A model generated the notes under the pieces. The model did no database searches and was not told where the DNA came from. It worked only from the letters and a program-made list of their open reading frames with translations. DNA of 64,000 bases, taken from Bradyrhizobium sp. CIAT3101 (lineage in GTDB: Bacteria; Pseudomonadota; Alphaproteobacteria; Rhizobiales; Xanthobacteraceae). Below, in pieces: positions 36,975 to 46,837 of the stretch (position 1 is the first letter of the stretch; each line of letters opens with the position of its first letter). The position numbers were made by a program, and so were the translations under genes. The stretch is taken from NCBI RefSeq assembly GCF_029714945.1, contig NZ_CP121634.1, positions 9,197,001 to 9,261,000 of the forward strand, written 5' to 3'.

Positions 36975-39900
36975 CTACCAGGTGTAGCGCACGACGCCCT
37001 TGCCGGCGTAGGAGCGCGTGACGTTCGAGAACTCGCCCTCGAAGGTGGCCGACGCGGACCAGCCGTTCATCCAGTTCATCTGTATCGACGCCGTCGTCAG
37101 CGCGGAGTCGCGCGCCAGTGCGGCACCGTTCACGACGAAGGCCGATCCCGGCAGCGTCTGGAACACCGCGCCGATCGTGCGATCCGGATTGAAATCATGC
37201 GCCCAGGCGGCGCGGCCGCGCAGCGTCAGCACGCCACCGGCTGCGGCAAACGATCTGTCGGCGCGCAGGCCGAGCTCGGTGCGGGTGCTGGTCACGTCCT
37301 TGGCGGCATAGTTGAGCGCGAAGGTGTTGTTGCCGACCACCGCGAATTCCGAATAGCTCGGCAGGCTGAACATCGTGGCCTGGAGCGCGGCATAGGGCGT
37401 CAGCCCGATCCACGGCGTCGCCTGGCGATAGCCGCCCTCGATACGGCTTGAAATGGCGTTGGCATTGAATTGCGCCCGCAACTGATCGGAGCCGGCCGCG
37501 GTGACGATGCGGTTGGTGGTGACATCCTGCCAGCCATAGGCCAGCGCGGCCGTGACATAGGCAGGCCCCGCATTGTGGCGAACGAACGCGCCGGCCTGGA
37601 ACAGATCCGAGTGGCCCCAGCCCAGTCCGTTGACGCCGAAGCCGGTGCCGCCGCCGGCGAGCGCGAAGCCCGCGACCGTCGAGGGCGAGAAGCGATAGTC
37701 GAGGCCGACCGCGGTCCCGTAGACGCTGCTGGTCGTGTTGTTGGAGCCGAGTGCCGTGCGACCGTCGGTGGTCTGCGAGCCGCCGTAGCCGGCCGCCCAG
37801 ACATCCCAGCGCTGCTCGAATGTCGGCGGTGGCGCCTTGCGGTAGATCGAGGCGAAGGCGTCGCTGGGGCGCTTGCCTGATGCGGCGTAGGCAGTCGCAC
37901 TGGTCTCGCCGGCGTAAGGCGTCGCGCCGCTCTCGCCGCTGCGCCCCGAGCCGAACACGTCGGTCAACAGGCTCATGAACAGGTTCATCGCATTGAACGT
38001 CGTCTGCTGCGATCCCGTTGCAGATTCACCGGAGGCCTGCGTGAGGCCGGCGGGACCGAGACCCGCGAATTCGGCTGGCAGGACACCATTGGTGTTGAAG
38101 AAGTTCTGAAGTGTCGTGGCAACGTTCTGCTGGTTGACGTTGAGCGCGTATTTCGCGCCGTAGTTCAGCGTGAAATCGAGAAAGACCTCGTTCGATCCGA
38201 CGGTCGTCGTGCCGATGAGGCCACCCGGCGCGGCAACGCTCGTAAAATTACCGGTGGCAGTGCCGAGGAAGTCCATGATCGCGTAGTGCTTCTTCACCAT
38301 GCTGCCGGGATACAGCGAGACGCCGACGGTGCCGCTCAGCGAAACATTGCCGGCTACGAGCGCGTGGCTCGTGCTGGATCCGCTACCCACCTGCACAACA
38401 TAGACCGAGCCGGGCTGAAGGGTGAGATCGCCCTGGACCTGCATGCTCGAGCCTGGCCCGCCGTCGCCGGGCGCATAAATGCCGCCGTTGGCGATGAGTG
38501 TGTTGCCGACGATGCCGGCGCCATACAGCGCGGCTCCAGCATTCACCGTGGTCAGGCTCGATTGCGAGATGTCGCCATCGACGCGCAGGATGCCGCCATT
38601 CACGGTCGTCGTGCCGGTGTAGGTATTCGTGCCGGAGAGGACCAGCGTTCCGCTACCGACCTTTTCGAGCGAGCCTGATCCCGCGGGACCGCAGCCGCAG
38701 GGATTGAAATCGCCGATGACACCGCTGACTTCGGTCGACAGATTGTTGCCGCCGACAACGAGCGTGTTGCCACCACCGATGTAATAGAAGCCGCTGCCTT
38801 GGATCGATCCGGCAGTGACGCGGCCGTCGCCGTTCAAGCCGACGCTACCGCCGAAATCGACGATGCCGGTACCGCTGGTGATGAAACGCGCGTTGCCGCC
38901 GGTCGAATTGTCGAAGAACGAGGTCTGGCCGCCGCTCTTGGTGATGATCGTGGCATTGCCGGCCGTCGAGAACGCACCGAAATCGGTGATGCCGTTGGCC
39001 TCGTTGATGATCGTGGCATTGGCGGCGGTCGCCGTGCTTCCCGGCACGGCGCCGAAGGTCGTGCCGCCAAAATCCTTGTTGACGATGGTCGCCGAGCCCG
39101 CCGAGGCCTGATCGATGAACGCGGTCGAGCCGCTGTTCTGGTTGGTGATGCTGGCCGAGCCCGCATTGGTCTGGCTAAAGAAGGCGACCAAGCCGCCGTC
39201 ATTGGTGATGGTCGCCTGTCCGGCCGTCGCGGTATGGGTGCCGGTCCCGGTCGGATCACCGAAATAGATCTGGCCGTTGTTGGTGATCGCCATGGTGCCG
39301 GCGGACGTCGCATTGAGAAACATCGTCACGCCGGAGAAGGCGTTCGACAGCGACGTGACACCCGAAATGTCGGCGTTGACGATCTTGAAGAAGCCCTCGT
39401 TGGTGACGGCGCCGATGATGCTGGCGGTATGGGTCGCGTCACCAAGCTGCAGCGAGCCGCAGGTGCAGATGAACGTATCGCCGGTATAGGTGTTGGCGCC
39501 AAGCAAGGTCAGGAAACCGGGCCCCTGTACGGAGATGCCGCCGGTACCGACGATGCGCGACGCGATCACGGCCGAGGGATCCCCGGTACCGGTCACATCA
39601 TTGGTGAAGAAGGTGGTGCCGCCCGTGGCCAGCCTGAGGTCACCGCCCTGGATGGTATAGATCGAGCCATCGGCGGTGAGGTCGAAGCCCACGAGGCTGG
39701 TGAGCTGCACGCCGCCCGGCGTGACGGTCACGGTGCCGCCCGTCGCCGGCGTCGAGGGACCGCTGCTGCCGAACAGCGTGCCGGCCGATGCGGGATCATA
39801 GGCCGTGCTGGTCGAGCCGAAGAAATCGGTCCAGTTGGTCGTGGTGTTGTCCCACACGCCACCGCCGCCGTTGACCGAACCGTTGGGTGTGGTCTGCGAT

Positions 39901-40058
39901 CCGTTGAAGATCTGCTGGGCGGACGCGGGGGTCACCACAACGGCCACGCTCATGGCAAGACCGAACCAGAGTGCCGCGCCAATCGCGGCAATGCTCCGGC
40001 GCGCGCAACCCTGCCCGCTCGATGGCAACCCAGCCCCCACCTTCAGCCCCTCATTCAC
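36975..40058 (-). CDS. Autotransporter (type V secretion) with passenger beta-strand repeats
   Basis: This 1027-residue protein carries a long signal peptide (cleavage after ASA near residue 47), a glycine/threonine/asparagine-rich passenger and a C-terminal barrel (about the last 270 residues) ending SVRYTW-like VVRYTW, the aromatic end needed for outer-membrane insertion. The passenger has degenerate repeats of about 20 residues around positions 250-400 (NATIINEANGITDFG, NATIITKSGGQTSFF, NARFITSGTGIVDFG) and the autotransporter-associated strand motif GSGTLVLSGTNTYTGTTTVNGG in part (LVLSGTNTYTGTTTVNGG). Start GTG at 40058 follows GAGAGCGCC. No protease or esterase catalytic motif is seen, so an adhesin or structural passenger is likely. 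Confidence 0.88.
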   Translation of the reverse strand: MNEGLKVGAGLPSSGQGCARRSIAAIGAALWFGLAMSVAVVVTPASAQQIFNGSQTTPNGSVNGGGGVWDNTTTNWTDFFGSTSTAYDPASAGTLFGSSGPSTPATGGTVTVTPGGVQLTSLVGFDLTADGSIYTIQGGDLRLATGGTTFFTNDVTGTGDPSAVIASRIVGTGGISVQGPGFLTLLGANTYTGDTFICTCGSLQLGDATHTASIIGAVTNEGFFKIVNADISGVTSLSNAFSGVTMFLNATSAGTMAITNNGQIYFGDPTGTGTHTATAGQATITNDGGLVAFFSQTNAGSASITNQNSGSTAFIDQASAGSATIVNKDFGGTTFGAVPGSTATAANATIINEANGITDFGAFSTAGNATIITKSGGQTSFFDNSTGGNARFITSGTGIVDFGGSVGLNGDGRVTAGSIQGSGFYYIGGGNTLVVGGNNLSTEVSGVIGDFNPCGCGPAGSGSLEKVGSGTLVLSGTNTYTGTTTVNGGILRVDGDISQSSLTTVNAGAALYGAGIVGNTLIANGGIYAPGDGGPGSSMQVQGDLTLQPGSVYVVQVGSGSSTSHALVAGNVSLSGTVGVSLYPGSMVKKHYAIMDFLGTATGNFTSVAAPGGLIGTTTVGSNEVFLDFTLNYGAKYALNVNQQNVATTLQNFFNTNGVLPAEFAGLGPAGLTQASGESATGSQQTTFNAMNLFMSLLTDVFGSGRSGESGATPYAGETSATAYAASGKRPSDAFASIYRKAPPPTFEQRWDVWAAGYGGSQTTDGRTALGSNNTTSSVYGTAVGLDYRFSPSTVAGFALAGGGTGFGVNGLGWGHSDLFQAGAFVRHNAGPAYVTAALAYGWQDVTTNRIVTAAGSDQLRAQFNANAISSRIEGGYRQATPWIGLTPYAALQATMFSLPSYSEFAVVGNNTFALNYAAKDVTSTRTELGLRADRSFAAAGGVLTLRGRAAWAHDFNPDRTIGAVFQTLPGSAFVVNGAALARDSALTTASIQMNWMNGWSASATFEGEFSNVTRSYAGKGVVRYTW

Positions 40059-40281
40059 GGCGCTCTCAGCGGCGCCGTGGGGAACCTAAAACATGGGGGT
40101 GGCCAGTAGAACTACGGGTGGGTCAGAATCCGCCTCTGACGCCGCAACTTAAGCAGATTCGACACGTGTTGTTGCAACCGGGCCACGTTTTGACACGATC
40201 AGCTCCCAATCCGCGCACACGAAACTGCGTCGGAATGACCGCCTATGTGTACGGCCATTCACATCCCTAAGCTGGAGCAAC

Positions 40282-41322
40282 TTAATAATTGCTCGGCGCA
40301 GCCTCGTTCGGGATGCCGTCGATCGGACATTCGGCTGTGCCCGCAGTCGAGCGCGTCATCGCCTCGACCATGTCGCGGGTGCCTTCCGGATCGGCGATCC
40401 AGTTCTTGTAGAAATCATAGGGGCAGGCTGCGACGCCGCGCGGGCTTTCACCGGAATTGATCATGCCGGTGTAGCCACGGTGGACCAGCTTGTAGAGATG
40501 GTTCTGCGACTGGCCGTTGCGGCGGGCATCGCGGATCAGATGCTTCGAGAGCTGGGCATATTGGATGCCGTACTCCTCCTCACCGCACTCGCCGAGCGTG
40601 CGGCCGTCGAAGCCGATGATCGCGGAGTGGCCGAAATAGGAATAGACGCCGTCGAAGCCGGCGGCATTGGCGACCGCGACATAGACATTGTTGGCCCACG
40701 CCATCGCCTTTGAAATCAGAACCTGCTGCTCCTTGGCCGGGTACATGTAGCCCTGGCAGCGCACGATCAGTTCCGCGCCCTTCATGGCGCAATCGCGCCA
40801 GATCTCCGGAAAGTTGCCGTCGTCGCAGATGATCAGGCTGACCTTCATCCCCTTCGGGCCTTCGGAGACATAGGTGCAATTGCCGGGATACCAGCCCTCG
40901 ATCGGCACCCACGGCATGATCTTGCGATACTTCTGCACGATCTCACCCTTGTCGTTCATCAGGATCAGGGTGTTGTAGGGCGCCTTGTGCGGATGCTCCT
41001 CGTGGCGCTCGCCGGTCAGCGAGAACACGCCCCACACCTTGGCCTTGCGGCAAGCTTCGGCGAAAATCGCGGTCTCTTCACCAGGCACGGCGGAGGCCGT
41101 CTCGTACATCTCCTTGGAGTCGTACATGATGCCTTGCGTGGAATATTCCGGGAAGATCACCAGGTCCATGCCGGGCAGGCCGGCCTTCATGCCCACCAGC
41201 ATGTCGGCGATCTTGCGAGCGTTGTCGAGCACCTCGGCCTTGGTGTGCAGGCGGGGCATCTTGTAGTTCACCACTGCGACGCCGACGGTGTCGTTGCTGC
41301 TGGAAATATCGCCGTGAAGCAT
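40282..41322 (-). CDS. amiE: Aliphatic amidase
   Basis: This 346-residue nitrilase-superfamily enzyme hydrolyses short aliphatic amides (acetamide, propionamide) to acid and ammonia. It has the same length and nearly the same N-terminus as the Pseudomonas aeruginosa amidase ([20 protein letters not shown]). The catalytic triad is in place: Glu59 (FPEYS), Lys134 (KYRKIMPW) and Cys166 (LIICDDGN). It is the last gene of the minus-strand amide operon, 44 bp behind fmdB. The start is the ATG at 41322. Confidence 0.95.
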   Translation of the reverse strand: MLHGDISSSNDTVGVAVVNYKMPRLHTKAEVLDNARKIADMLVGMKAGLPGMDLVIFPEYSTQGIMYDSKEMYETASAVPGEETAIFAEACRKAKVWGVFSLTGERHEEHPHKAPYNTLILMNDKGEIVQKYRKIMPWVPIEGWYPGNCTYVSEGPKGMKVSLIICDDGNFPEIWRDCAMKGAELIVRCQGYMYPAKEQQVLISKAMAWANNVYVAVANAAGFDGVYSYFGHSAIIGFDGRTLGECGEEEYGIQYAQLSKHLIRDARRNGQSQNHLYKLVHRGYTGMINSGESPRGVAACPYDFYKNWIADPEGTRDMVEAMTRSTAGTAECPIDGIPNEAAPSNY

Positions 41323-41366
41323 TGGGGCCGCTCCTGTCTTTTATTTGTTTGAGATTGTCGCGAAAG

Positions 41367-41744
41367 TCAGTGGCTGATCATCCAGGGCCGCGCCGTCGGG
41401 AACCCCTTGGCGCCGCTCTTCGTCTTGGTCACCAGCCGCGCCGGCTTCTTCCTGTCGGTCCCGCCCTTGTCCTTCACGGTCTTGCCCGAGGAGCAGCAAC
41501 CGCAACCCGGGCCGTGCGAGGCCTTGTATTGCGCTAGCGTCTGCGGCGCGTGTGAACTGCGCTCGTTGACGGCGTGCGCCTTGCGCTTGTCGGCCGGCAT
41601 GCAGAAGAAATTCGGCGCGGTCAGGATCACGCGCGGCGATGAGACTTCGCAATGCGGGCAGTCCTGCGGATCGTCGCATTCCGCCATCGGGCGCAGATCC
41701 TTGAACGGCCCGCAATCGTCACAGAGATATTCATAGACCGGCAT
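41367..41744 (-). CDS. fmdB: FmdB-family zinc ribbon protein
   Basis: The 125-residue protein starts MPVYEYLCDDCG with Cys8 and Cys11, followed by DCPHC (Cys29, Cys32), the zinc-ribbon pattern of FmdB, the putative regulator encoded beside formamidase in methylotrophs. A second Cys cluster (GPGCGCCSSG) and a lysine-rich tail lie beyond the conserved domain. It sits between fmdA and amiE in the amide operon. Its role as a regulator is only inferred from neighbourhood in other bacteria. Confidence 0.88.
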   Translation of the reverse strand: MPVYEYLCDDCGPFKDLRPMAECDDPQDCPHCEVSSPRVILTAPNFFCMPADKRKAHAVNERSSHAPQTLAQYKASHGPGCGCCSSGKTVKDKGGTDRKKPARLVTKTKSGAKGFPTARPWMISH

Positions 41745-41837
41745 CGCATCATCCCTACGCTATTGCCTGTGAGAGAACGCCTCGCGGCGGATGCGGGGCG
41801 ACGAAGCAGCGCCGTCCCGCATCCCGTCACGCAGGGA

Positions 41838-43067
41838 TCATTTGTCCGGCGAGATCGGCATCTGGATATCACCGGTGATGTGCTTGATGGGACCGGCGGC
41901 CGACGGCATCACGTCGAAGTCGAAGATCTCGGTCGGCAACCACAGCGTGGCGCAGGCATTGGGCACGTCGACCACGCCGGAGATGTGGCCCTGGCACGGC
42001 GCGGTGCCGAGGATCGAATAGGCCTGGGCACCGGAATAGCCGAACTTCTTCAGATACTCGATGGCATTGAGGCAGGCCTGTCGATAGGCGATGTGGACGT
42101 CGAGATAGTGCTGCTTGCCGGCCTCGTCGACCGAGATGCCTTCGAAGATCAGATAGTCCTTGTAGTTCGGCGTGATCGGTGACGGCTTGAAGATCGGATT
42201 CTTGATGCCGTATTTCGACATGCCGTCCTTGATCACCTCGACCTTGAGATGCAGCCAGCCGGCCATCTCGATCGCGCCGCAGAAGGTGATCTCGCCGTCG
42301 CCCTGGCTGAAATGCAGATCGCCCATCGAGAGACCGGCGCCGGGCACATAGACCGGGAAGTAGATTTTTGAGCCGCGGGAGAGATCCTTGATGTCGCAAT
42401 TGCCGCCATGCTCGCGCGGCGGCACGGTGCGCGCGCCTTCCGCGCCGATCTTGGCTTTCACATCGCCCTTGGCGCGGCCGCCATGCGCGGTCGCCGCAAA
42501 TGGGGGATTCGCAAGGCCGGGCACACGGGTCGGGTTGGTCGAGATCAGCTCGGCCTCGCGTTTGTTCCAGGTCTCCAGCATCTTCGGATCGGGCAGGCAG
42601 CCGATCAGGCCGGGATGGATGAGACCCGCGAAGTTCACGCCGGGCACGTGGCGCGACGAGGTGTAGAGGCCATTGATGTCCCAGATCGACTTCTGCGCCA
42701 GCGGGAAGTGGTCGGTGAGGAAGCCGCCGCCGTTCTGCTTGGAGAAGAAGCCGTTGAAACCCCAGAGGCTCTCCTTCATCGGACCGACGTCGAGCAGGTC
42801 AACCACCAGGAGATCGCCAGGCTCGGCGCCCTTGACGCCGATCGGACCGGAGAGGAAGTGCACGATCGACAGGTCGATGTCGCGCACGTCATCGGCGGAA
42901 TCGTTGTTCTTGATGAAGCCGCCGGTCCAGTCATAGGTCTCGATGATGAAATCGTCGCCGGGATTGACCCAGGCCACGATCGGGATGTCGGGGTGCCAGC
43001 GGTTGTGCACCATGTCATTTTCGTAAGCCGACTTGGTGAGATCGACCTTGATCAGTGTCTCTGGCAT
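41838..43067 (-). CDS. fmdA: Formamidase (FmdA/AmdA family)
   Basis: The 409-residue enzyme hydrolyses formamide to formate and ammonia. Whole-length features match the acetamidase/formamidase family: YENDMVHNRWHPDIPIVAWV near the N-terminus, FLSGPIGVKGAEPGDLLVVDLLD, PPREHGGNCDIKDLSRG, GAGLSMGDLHFSQGDGEI. The start is the ATG at 43067, and its stop lies 93 bp before fmdB. It is unrelated in fold to AmiE, so this operon encodes two separate amide hydrolases with overlapping substrates. Confidence 0.95.
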   Translation of the reverse strand: MPETLIKVDLTKSAYENDMVHNRWHPDIPIVAWVNPGDDFIIETYDWTGGFIKNNDSADDVRDIDLSIVHFLSGPIGVKGAEPGDLLVVDLLDVGPMKESLWGFNGFFSKQNGGGFLTDHFPLAQKSIWDINGLYTSSRHVPGVNFAGLIHPGLIGCLPDPKMLETWNKREAELISTNPTRVPGLANPPFAATAHGGRAKGDVKAKIGAEGARTVPPREHGGNCDIKDLSRGSKIYFPVYVPGAGLSMGDLHFSQGDGEITFCGAIEMAGWLHLKVEVIKDGMSKYGIKNPIFKPSPITPNYKDYLIFEGISVDEAGKQHYLDVHIAYRQACLNAIEYLKKFGYSGAQAYSILGTAPCQGHISGVVDVPNACATLWLPTEIFDFDVMPSAAGPIKHITGDIQMPISPDK

Positions 43068-43094
43068 CGAGATGCTCCCCTTTACTACGGTTGG

Positions 43095-43784
43095 TTAGAC
43101 GGACAGATATTTCGAGACCTGCGCGGCATCGACGCTGTCGCGTGGGTCATCGCGCACGATCGCGCCGTTCTCGATGACCAGCACGCGGTCGGCGATATCG
43201 AGCGCGAAGCTCAGAACCTGCTCGGACACGACGATCGACAGGCCCTTTTCGTCGCGGATGCGTTTGAGCGTCCGCGCCATGTCCTTGATGATCGACGGCT
43301 GGATGCCTTCGGTCGGCTCGTCGAGCAGCAGCACCTTCGGTTTGGTTGCGAGCGCGCGGGCGATCGCCAATTGCTGTTGCTGACCGCCGGAGAGATTGCC
43401 GCCACGGCGGCCCTTCATCTCCAGCAGAACCGGAAACAGCTCGTAGATATCGTTTGGCACCTCGGAGCCGCCGGAAACGACGAGCCCGGTCTCGATGTTC
43501 TCCTTCACCGTCATGGTGGAGAAGATCATGCGGCCCTGGGGGACGTAAGCGAGGCCCTTGGCGACGCGTTCATAGCTCGGGAGGCCGCCGAGCTCGGCGC
43601 CATCCATGGTCACCGAGCCGCTTTTTGCCGGGAGGATGCCCATCAGCGATTTCATCAGCGTGGTCTTGCCCATGCCGTTGCGGCCCATGATCGCAACGAT
43701 CTCGTTGGGCGCGACCTTGACGTTGAGCCCGTGCAGCACCTCGCTCTGGCCGTAGGCGACGTGGAGATCCGAAATAGCCAACAT
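43095..43784 (-). CDS. ABC transporter ATP-binding protein, urea/amide type (UrtE-like)
   Basis: This 229-residue ATPase has Walker A GRNGMGKT, signature LSGGQQQQ and Walker B VLLLDEPTEGIQ, the UrtE/LivF subtype. The ATG at 43784 with AAGGAG upstream is chosen; the longer frame adds a stretch overlapping a palindromic repeat. It is separated from the UrtD-like gene by 67 bp containing that repeat. With the neighbouring permeases and binding protein it drives uptake of urea or short amides; the downstream amidases favour amides. Confidence 0.94.
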   Translation of the reverse strand: MLAISDLHVAYGQSEVLHGLNVKVAPNEIVAIMGRNGMGKTTLMKSLMGILPAKSGSVTMDGAELGGLPSYERVAKGLAYVPQGRMIFSTMTVKENIETGLVVSGGSEVPNDIYELFPVLLEMKGRRGGNLSGGQQQQLAIARALATKPKVLLLDEPTEGIQPSIIKDMARTLKRIRDEKGLSIVVSEQVLSFALDIADRVLVIENGAIVRDDPRDSVDAAQVSKYLSV

Positions 43785-43803
43785 GCGCCGCTCCTTATTT
43801 CTT

Positions 43804-43852
43804 GCGCGTGATCTTGTCCGGAAACCGGACGCCACTTTCCGGGATCATGCGC
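43804..43852. repeat. Palindromic repeat family D inside the amide operon
   Basis: GCGCGTGATC...GATCATGCGC outer arms enclose TCCGGAAACCGGA. This is the widespread Rhizobiales element of the form GCATGATCCCGGAAA...TTTCCGG...GATC, recognised from memory. It lies between the UrtD- and UrtE-like genes and touches the UrtD stop, so it could modulate mRNA stability within the operon. Confidence 0.7.
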
Positions 43853-44607
43853 TAGTGACCGAGGTACACTTCAATGACCTTGGGATCGTTCTGCACCTTC
43901 TCCATCGTCCCCTCGGAGAGGATCTGGCCCTGGTGCAGCACGGTGACCTTGTGCGCGATGTCCTCGACGAACTTCATGTCGTGCTCGATCACCAGCACCG
44001 ACCGATTCTTGATGATGCGGTTGAGCAGCTCCGCGGTCTTGGTCCGCTCCGACACGCTCATGCCGGCGACCGGCTCGTCGAGCATCAGCAGGTCCGGATC
44101 CTGGATCAGCAACATGCCGATCTCGAGCCATTGCTTCTGGCCGTGACTGAGCAGGTCGGCGCTCATGTTCAGCCGATCCTTCAGGAAGATCATCTCGGCG
44201 ACCTCGTGTACCCGGTCGCGCACGGCGGCGTCGCGGGTGAAGGTCAGCGCACCGAACACCGAACGTCCGCGCGGATAGGAGATCTCCAGATTCTCGAACA
44301 CCGTGAGATCGTCGTAGATCGACGGGTTCTGGAATTTGCGGCCGACGCCGGTCTTGACGATCTCGTTCTCCTTCATCCGCGTCAGCTCCTTGCCGCGGAA
44401 CTGGATCGAGCCTGATGTCGCTTTGGTCTTGCCGCAGATCAGGTCGAGCACCGTGGTCTTGCCGGCGCCGTTCGGGCCGATGATGACGCGGATCTCGTTC
44501 TCGTCGACGTAGAAGGAGAGATCGTTGACCGCCTTGAACCCGTCGAACGAGACGGTCAATGCTTCGACAGCGAGCAGGAATTCCTTGGGCTGATGACCTA
44601 CGAGCAT
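43852..44607 (-). CDS. ABC transporter ATP-binding protein, urea/amide type (UrtD-like)
   Basis: This 251-residue ATPase shows Walker A GPNGAGKT, the UrtD/LivG-type signature LSHGQKQWLEIGM and Walker B LLMLDEPVAGMS. The glutamine-rich HGQKQ variant is typical of UrtD. The ATG at 44607 is preceded by GAGGAGATC. It follows the UrtC-like permease gene by 10 bp. Confidence 0.94.
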   Translation of the reverse strand: MLVGHQPKEFLLAVEALTVSFDGFKAVNDLSFYVDENEIRVIIGPNGAGKTTVLDLICGKTKATSGSIQFRGKELTRMKENEIVKTGVGRKFQNPSIYDDLTVFENLEISYPRGRSVFGALTFTRDAAVRDRVHEVAEMIFLKDRLNMSADLLSHGQKQWLEIGMLLIQDPDLLMLDEPVAGMSVSERTKTAELLNRIIKNRSVLVIEHDMKFVEDIAHKVTVLHQGQILSEGTMEKVQNDPKVIEVYLGH

Positions 44608-44617
44608 GATGATCTCC

Positions 44618-45760
44618 TCACTCCGCCGGGGCGCCGTCGGCAACCGAGCTGTCGGTCCAGCCTTCGGGTTTGGGTTTGCGCGACGAGATCAGGCGATCGA
44701 TGCGCGGCTGCACATAGTCGCCCCAGATCCCGGCAAGACCGTTCGGGAATGCGAGCACAACGGCGATGAACAAGCCGCCGAGGCCGAACAGCCATAATTC
44801 GGGGAACGTTTCCGACAGGCTGGTCTTGGCGAAATTGACCAGCAGCGTGCCGTAGATGGCGCCGAGGATCGACAACCGGCCACCGACCGCTGTGTAGATC
44901 ACCATCTCGATCGACGGCACGATGCCGACGAAGGACGGCGACATGAAGCCGACATTGAGCGCGAACATCGCGCCGCCGATCGCGGCGAACACGGCGGCGA
45001 TGCAGAAGGCGAAGATCTTGAAGTTCGCGACGCTGTAGCCGGAGAAGCGAACCCGGTCCTCCTTCTCACGCATCGCCACCAGAATACGCCCGAGCTTGGA
45101 GTGTCGGACGAACTGCGCGATCATGATGCAGACGAACAGGCATCCGACCTCGAAGAAGTACAGCACGACTTTGGCGTGATCGGGCCGGATGTCCCAACCC
45201 TTCAAGGTGCGCAGGTCGGTCATGCCGTTGATGCCACCTGTGTAGCCCTGCTGGCCCACGATCAGGATGGTGAGGATCGCCGCGACCGCCTGGGTGATGA
45301 TCGCGAAATAGGTGCCGCCGACGCGGCGCTTGAACATCGCGGTACCGATGATCAGGGCGAAGATGCCGGGCACCAGGATGATGGCGGCGATGGTAAAGGT
45401 GAGGCTGTTGAAGGGCTTCCAGAACAGCGGCAGCGCCGTGATCTGATTCCAGTCCATGAAATCGGGAATGCCTGGGGTCGACTGGATCTTGGTGTTTTCC
45501 ACGCTCGACGCCTCGAGCTTGAGGAACATCGCCATGCAGTAGCCGCCGAGACCGAAGAACACGCCCTGCCCGAGGCTGAGAATGCCGCCATAGCCCCAGC
45601 AGATCACCAGCCCGAGCGCGACGAAGGCATAGGTCAGATATTTCGCGACCAGATTGAGCCGAAAGACGTCGAGCGTGAGCGGCAGCACCACCACCAGGAA
45701 GACCGCGAGCACCAGAATTCCGATGAGCTCCGATCGATTGAAGAACCGATTGTCGGTCAT
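44618..45760 (-). CDS. ABC transporter permease, urea/amide type (UrtC-like)
   Basis: The 380-residue permease has about ten membrane segments of the LivM type. Conserved blocks include LVICWGYGGILSLGQGVFFGLGGY and a cytoplasmic loop MREKEDRVRFSGYSVANFKIFAF. The internal insert around residues 90-120 (SVENTKIQSTPGIPDFMDWNQ) is characteristic of UrtC. The ATG at 45760 lies 18 bp after the UrtB-like stop. Confidence 0.94.
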   Translation of the reverse strand: MTDNRFFNRSELIGILVLAVFLVVVLPLTLDVFRLNLVAKYLTYAFVALGLVICWGYGGILSLGQGVFFGLGGYCMAMFLKLEASSVENTKIQSTPGIPDFMDWNQITALPLFWKPFNSLTFTIAAIILVPGIFALIIGTAMFKRRVGGTYFAIITQAVAAILTILIVGQQGYTGGINGMTDLRTLKGWDIRPDHAKVVLYFFEVGCLFVCIMIAQFVRHSKLGRILVAMREKEDRVRFSGYSVANFKIFAFCIAAVFAAIGGAMFALNVGFMSPSFVGIVPSIEMVIYTAVGGRLSILGAIYGTLLVNFAKTSLSETFPELWLFGLGGLFIAVVLAFPNGLAGIWGDYVQPRIDRLISSRKPKPEGWTDSSVADGAPAE

Positions 45761-45778
45761 TGCATCAGCCTCTATTTC

Positions 45779-46705
45779 TCACTTGCGGACCTTGAGGGCG
45801 AACAGCCCTTGCGGCCGCAGCATCAGGATTCCGACAACGGCGAGCAGCGTCAGCACCTTGGCCATCGAGCCCGACATGAAGAACTCGAGGGTGGATTGCG
45901 TCTGCGAGATCGAGAAAGCCGAGGCGATGGTACCGATCAGGCTCGCGGCACCGCCGAACACGACCACCAGGAACGTGTCGACGATGTAGAGCTGTCCGGA
46001 GGTCGGACCGGTCGAGCCGATCATGGTGAAGGCGCTGCCGGCGACGCCGGCGATGCCGCAGCCGAGACCGAAGGTGTAGCGGTCGACTTTTTCGGTGTTG
46101 ATGCCGACCGCGCCGGCCATGATGCGATTCTGCACGACCGCGCGCACCTGGCGTCCCCAGCGCGACTTGTACATGACATAGGCGACGCCGATCGTGATCA
46201 GCACGGTGAGGCACATCACGAAGACGCCGTTGATCGGGACTTCGATGCTGTCGGTGACGTGCAACGAGCCGAGCATCCATTGCGGCAACTCGACACCGAC
46301 CTCACGCGCGCCGAACACGGAGCGATAGGCCTGCTGCAGCATCAGGCTGAGGCCCCAGGTCGCAAGCAGCGTATCAAGCGGGCGCTTGTAGAGGTGCCGT
46401 ATCAGCACCCATTCCACTAGCATTCCCAGCGCACCCGATGCGACGAAGGCAAGGATCATTGCGAGGAAGAAGTAGCCGCTGAACAGGCTCGGCAAATAGG
46501 TCTGGAAAAAATTCGAGGTCATCCAGGTGACGTAGGCCCCGAGGATCATGAACTCGCCATGGGCCATGTTGATGACGCCCATCTGGCCGAAGATGATCGC
46601 AAGACCGAGCGCCATCAGCACATAGACAGAGAACAGGATCAGTCCTGCAAAGCCCTGCATGACGAAGATGGAGCCAAGGTCACCAAGCGAGTAGTCGCCG
46701 AACAT
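45779..46705 (-). CDS. ABC transporter permease, urea/amide type (UrtB-like)
   Basis: The 308-residue LivH-type permease contains LGLAIIFGQMGVINMAHGEFM, RPLDTLLATWGLSLMLQQAYR and a cytoplasmic loop RWGRQVRAVVQNRIMAGAVGIN. Its ATG at 46705 follows GGAGGA. A perfect 12-bp hairpin in the 132-bp gap behind the binding-protein gene may set the usual excess of binding protein over permease. Confidence 0.94.
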   Translation of the reverse strand: MFGDYSLGDLGSIFVMQGFAGLILFSVYVLMALGLAIIFGQMGVINMAHGEFMILGAYVTWMTSNFFQTYLPSLFSGYFFLAMILAFVASGALGMLVEWVLIRHLYKRPLDTLLATWGLSLMLQQAYRSVFGAREVGVELPQWMLGSLHVTDSIEVPINGVFVMCLTVLITIGVAYVMYKSRWGRQVRAVVQNRIMAGAVGINTEKVDRYTFGLGCGIAGVAGSAFTMIGSTGPTSGQLYIVDTFLVVVFGGAASLIGTIASAFSISQTQSTLEFFMSGSMAKVLTLLAVVGILMLRPQGLFALKVRK

Positions 46706-46730
46706 CGATGTCCTCCGTCAGGGATGAGGT

Positions 46731-46760
46731 CCCGCGTCGCGAGCGAATTCGCGACGCGGG
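46731..46760 (-). promoter_or_regulatory. Intercistronic stem-loop between binding-protein and permease genes
   Basis: CCCGCGTCGCGA (46731-46742) and TCGCGACGCGGG (46749-46760) pair perfectly around six bases. No T-run follows on the minus strand, so it is more likely an mRNA-stability or processing element than a terminator. It lies where the first gene of many ABC operons is stabilised. Confidence 0.6.
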
Positions 46761-46837
46761 GGTCTTGGGCGTGGAGTTGCAATCCACGCCAGGGAGAGGC
46801 TTGAGCTTTACGGAGAGAGCGGCGATCGCCGCGCTTC

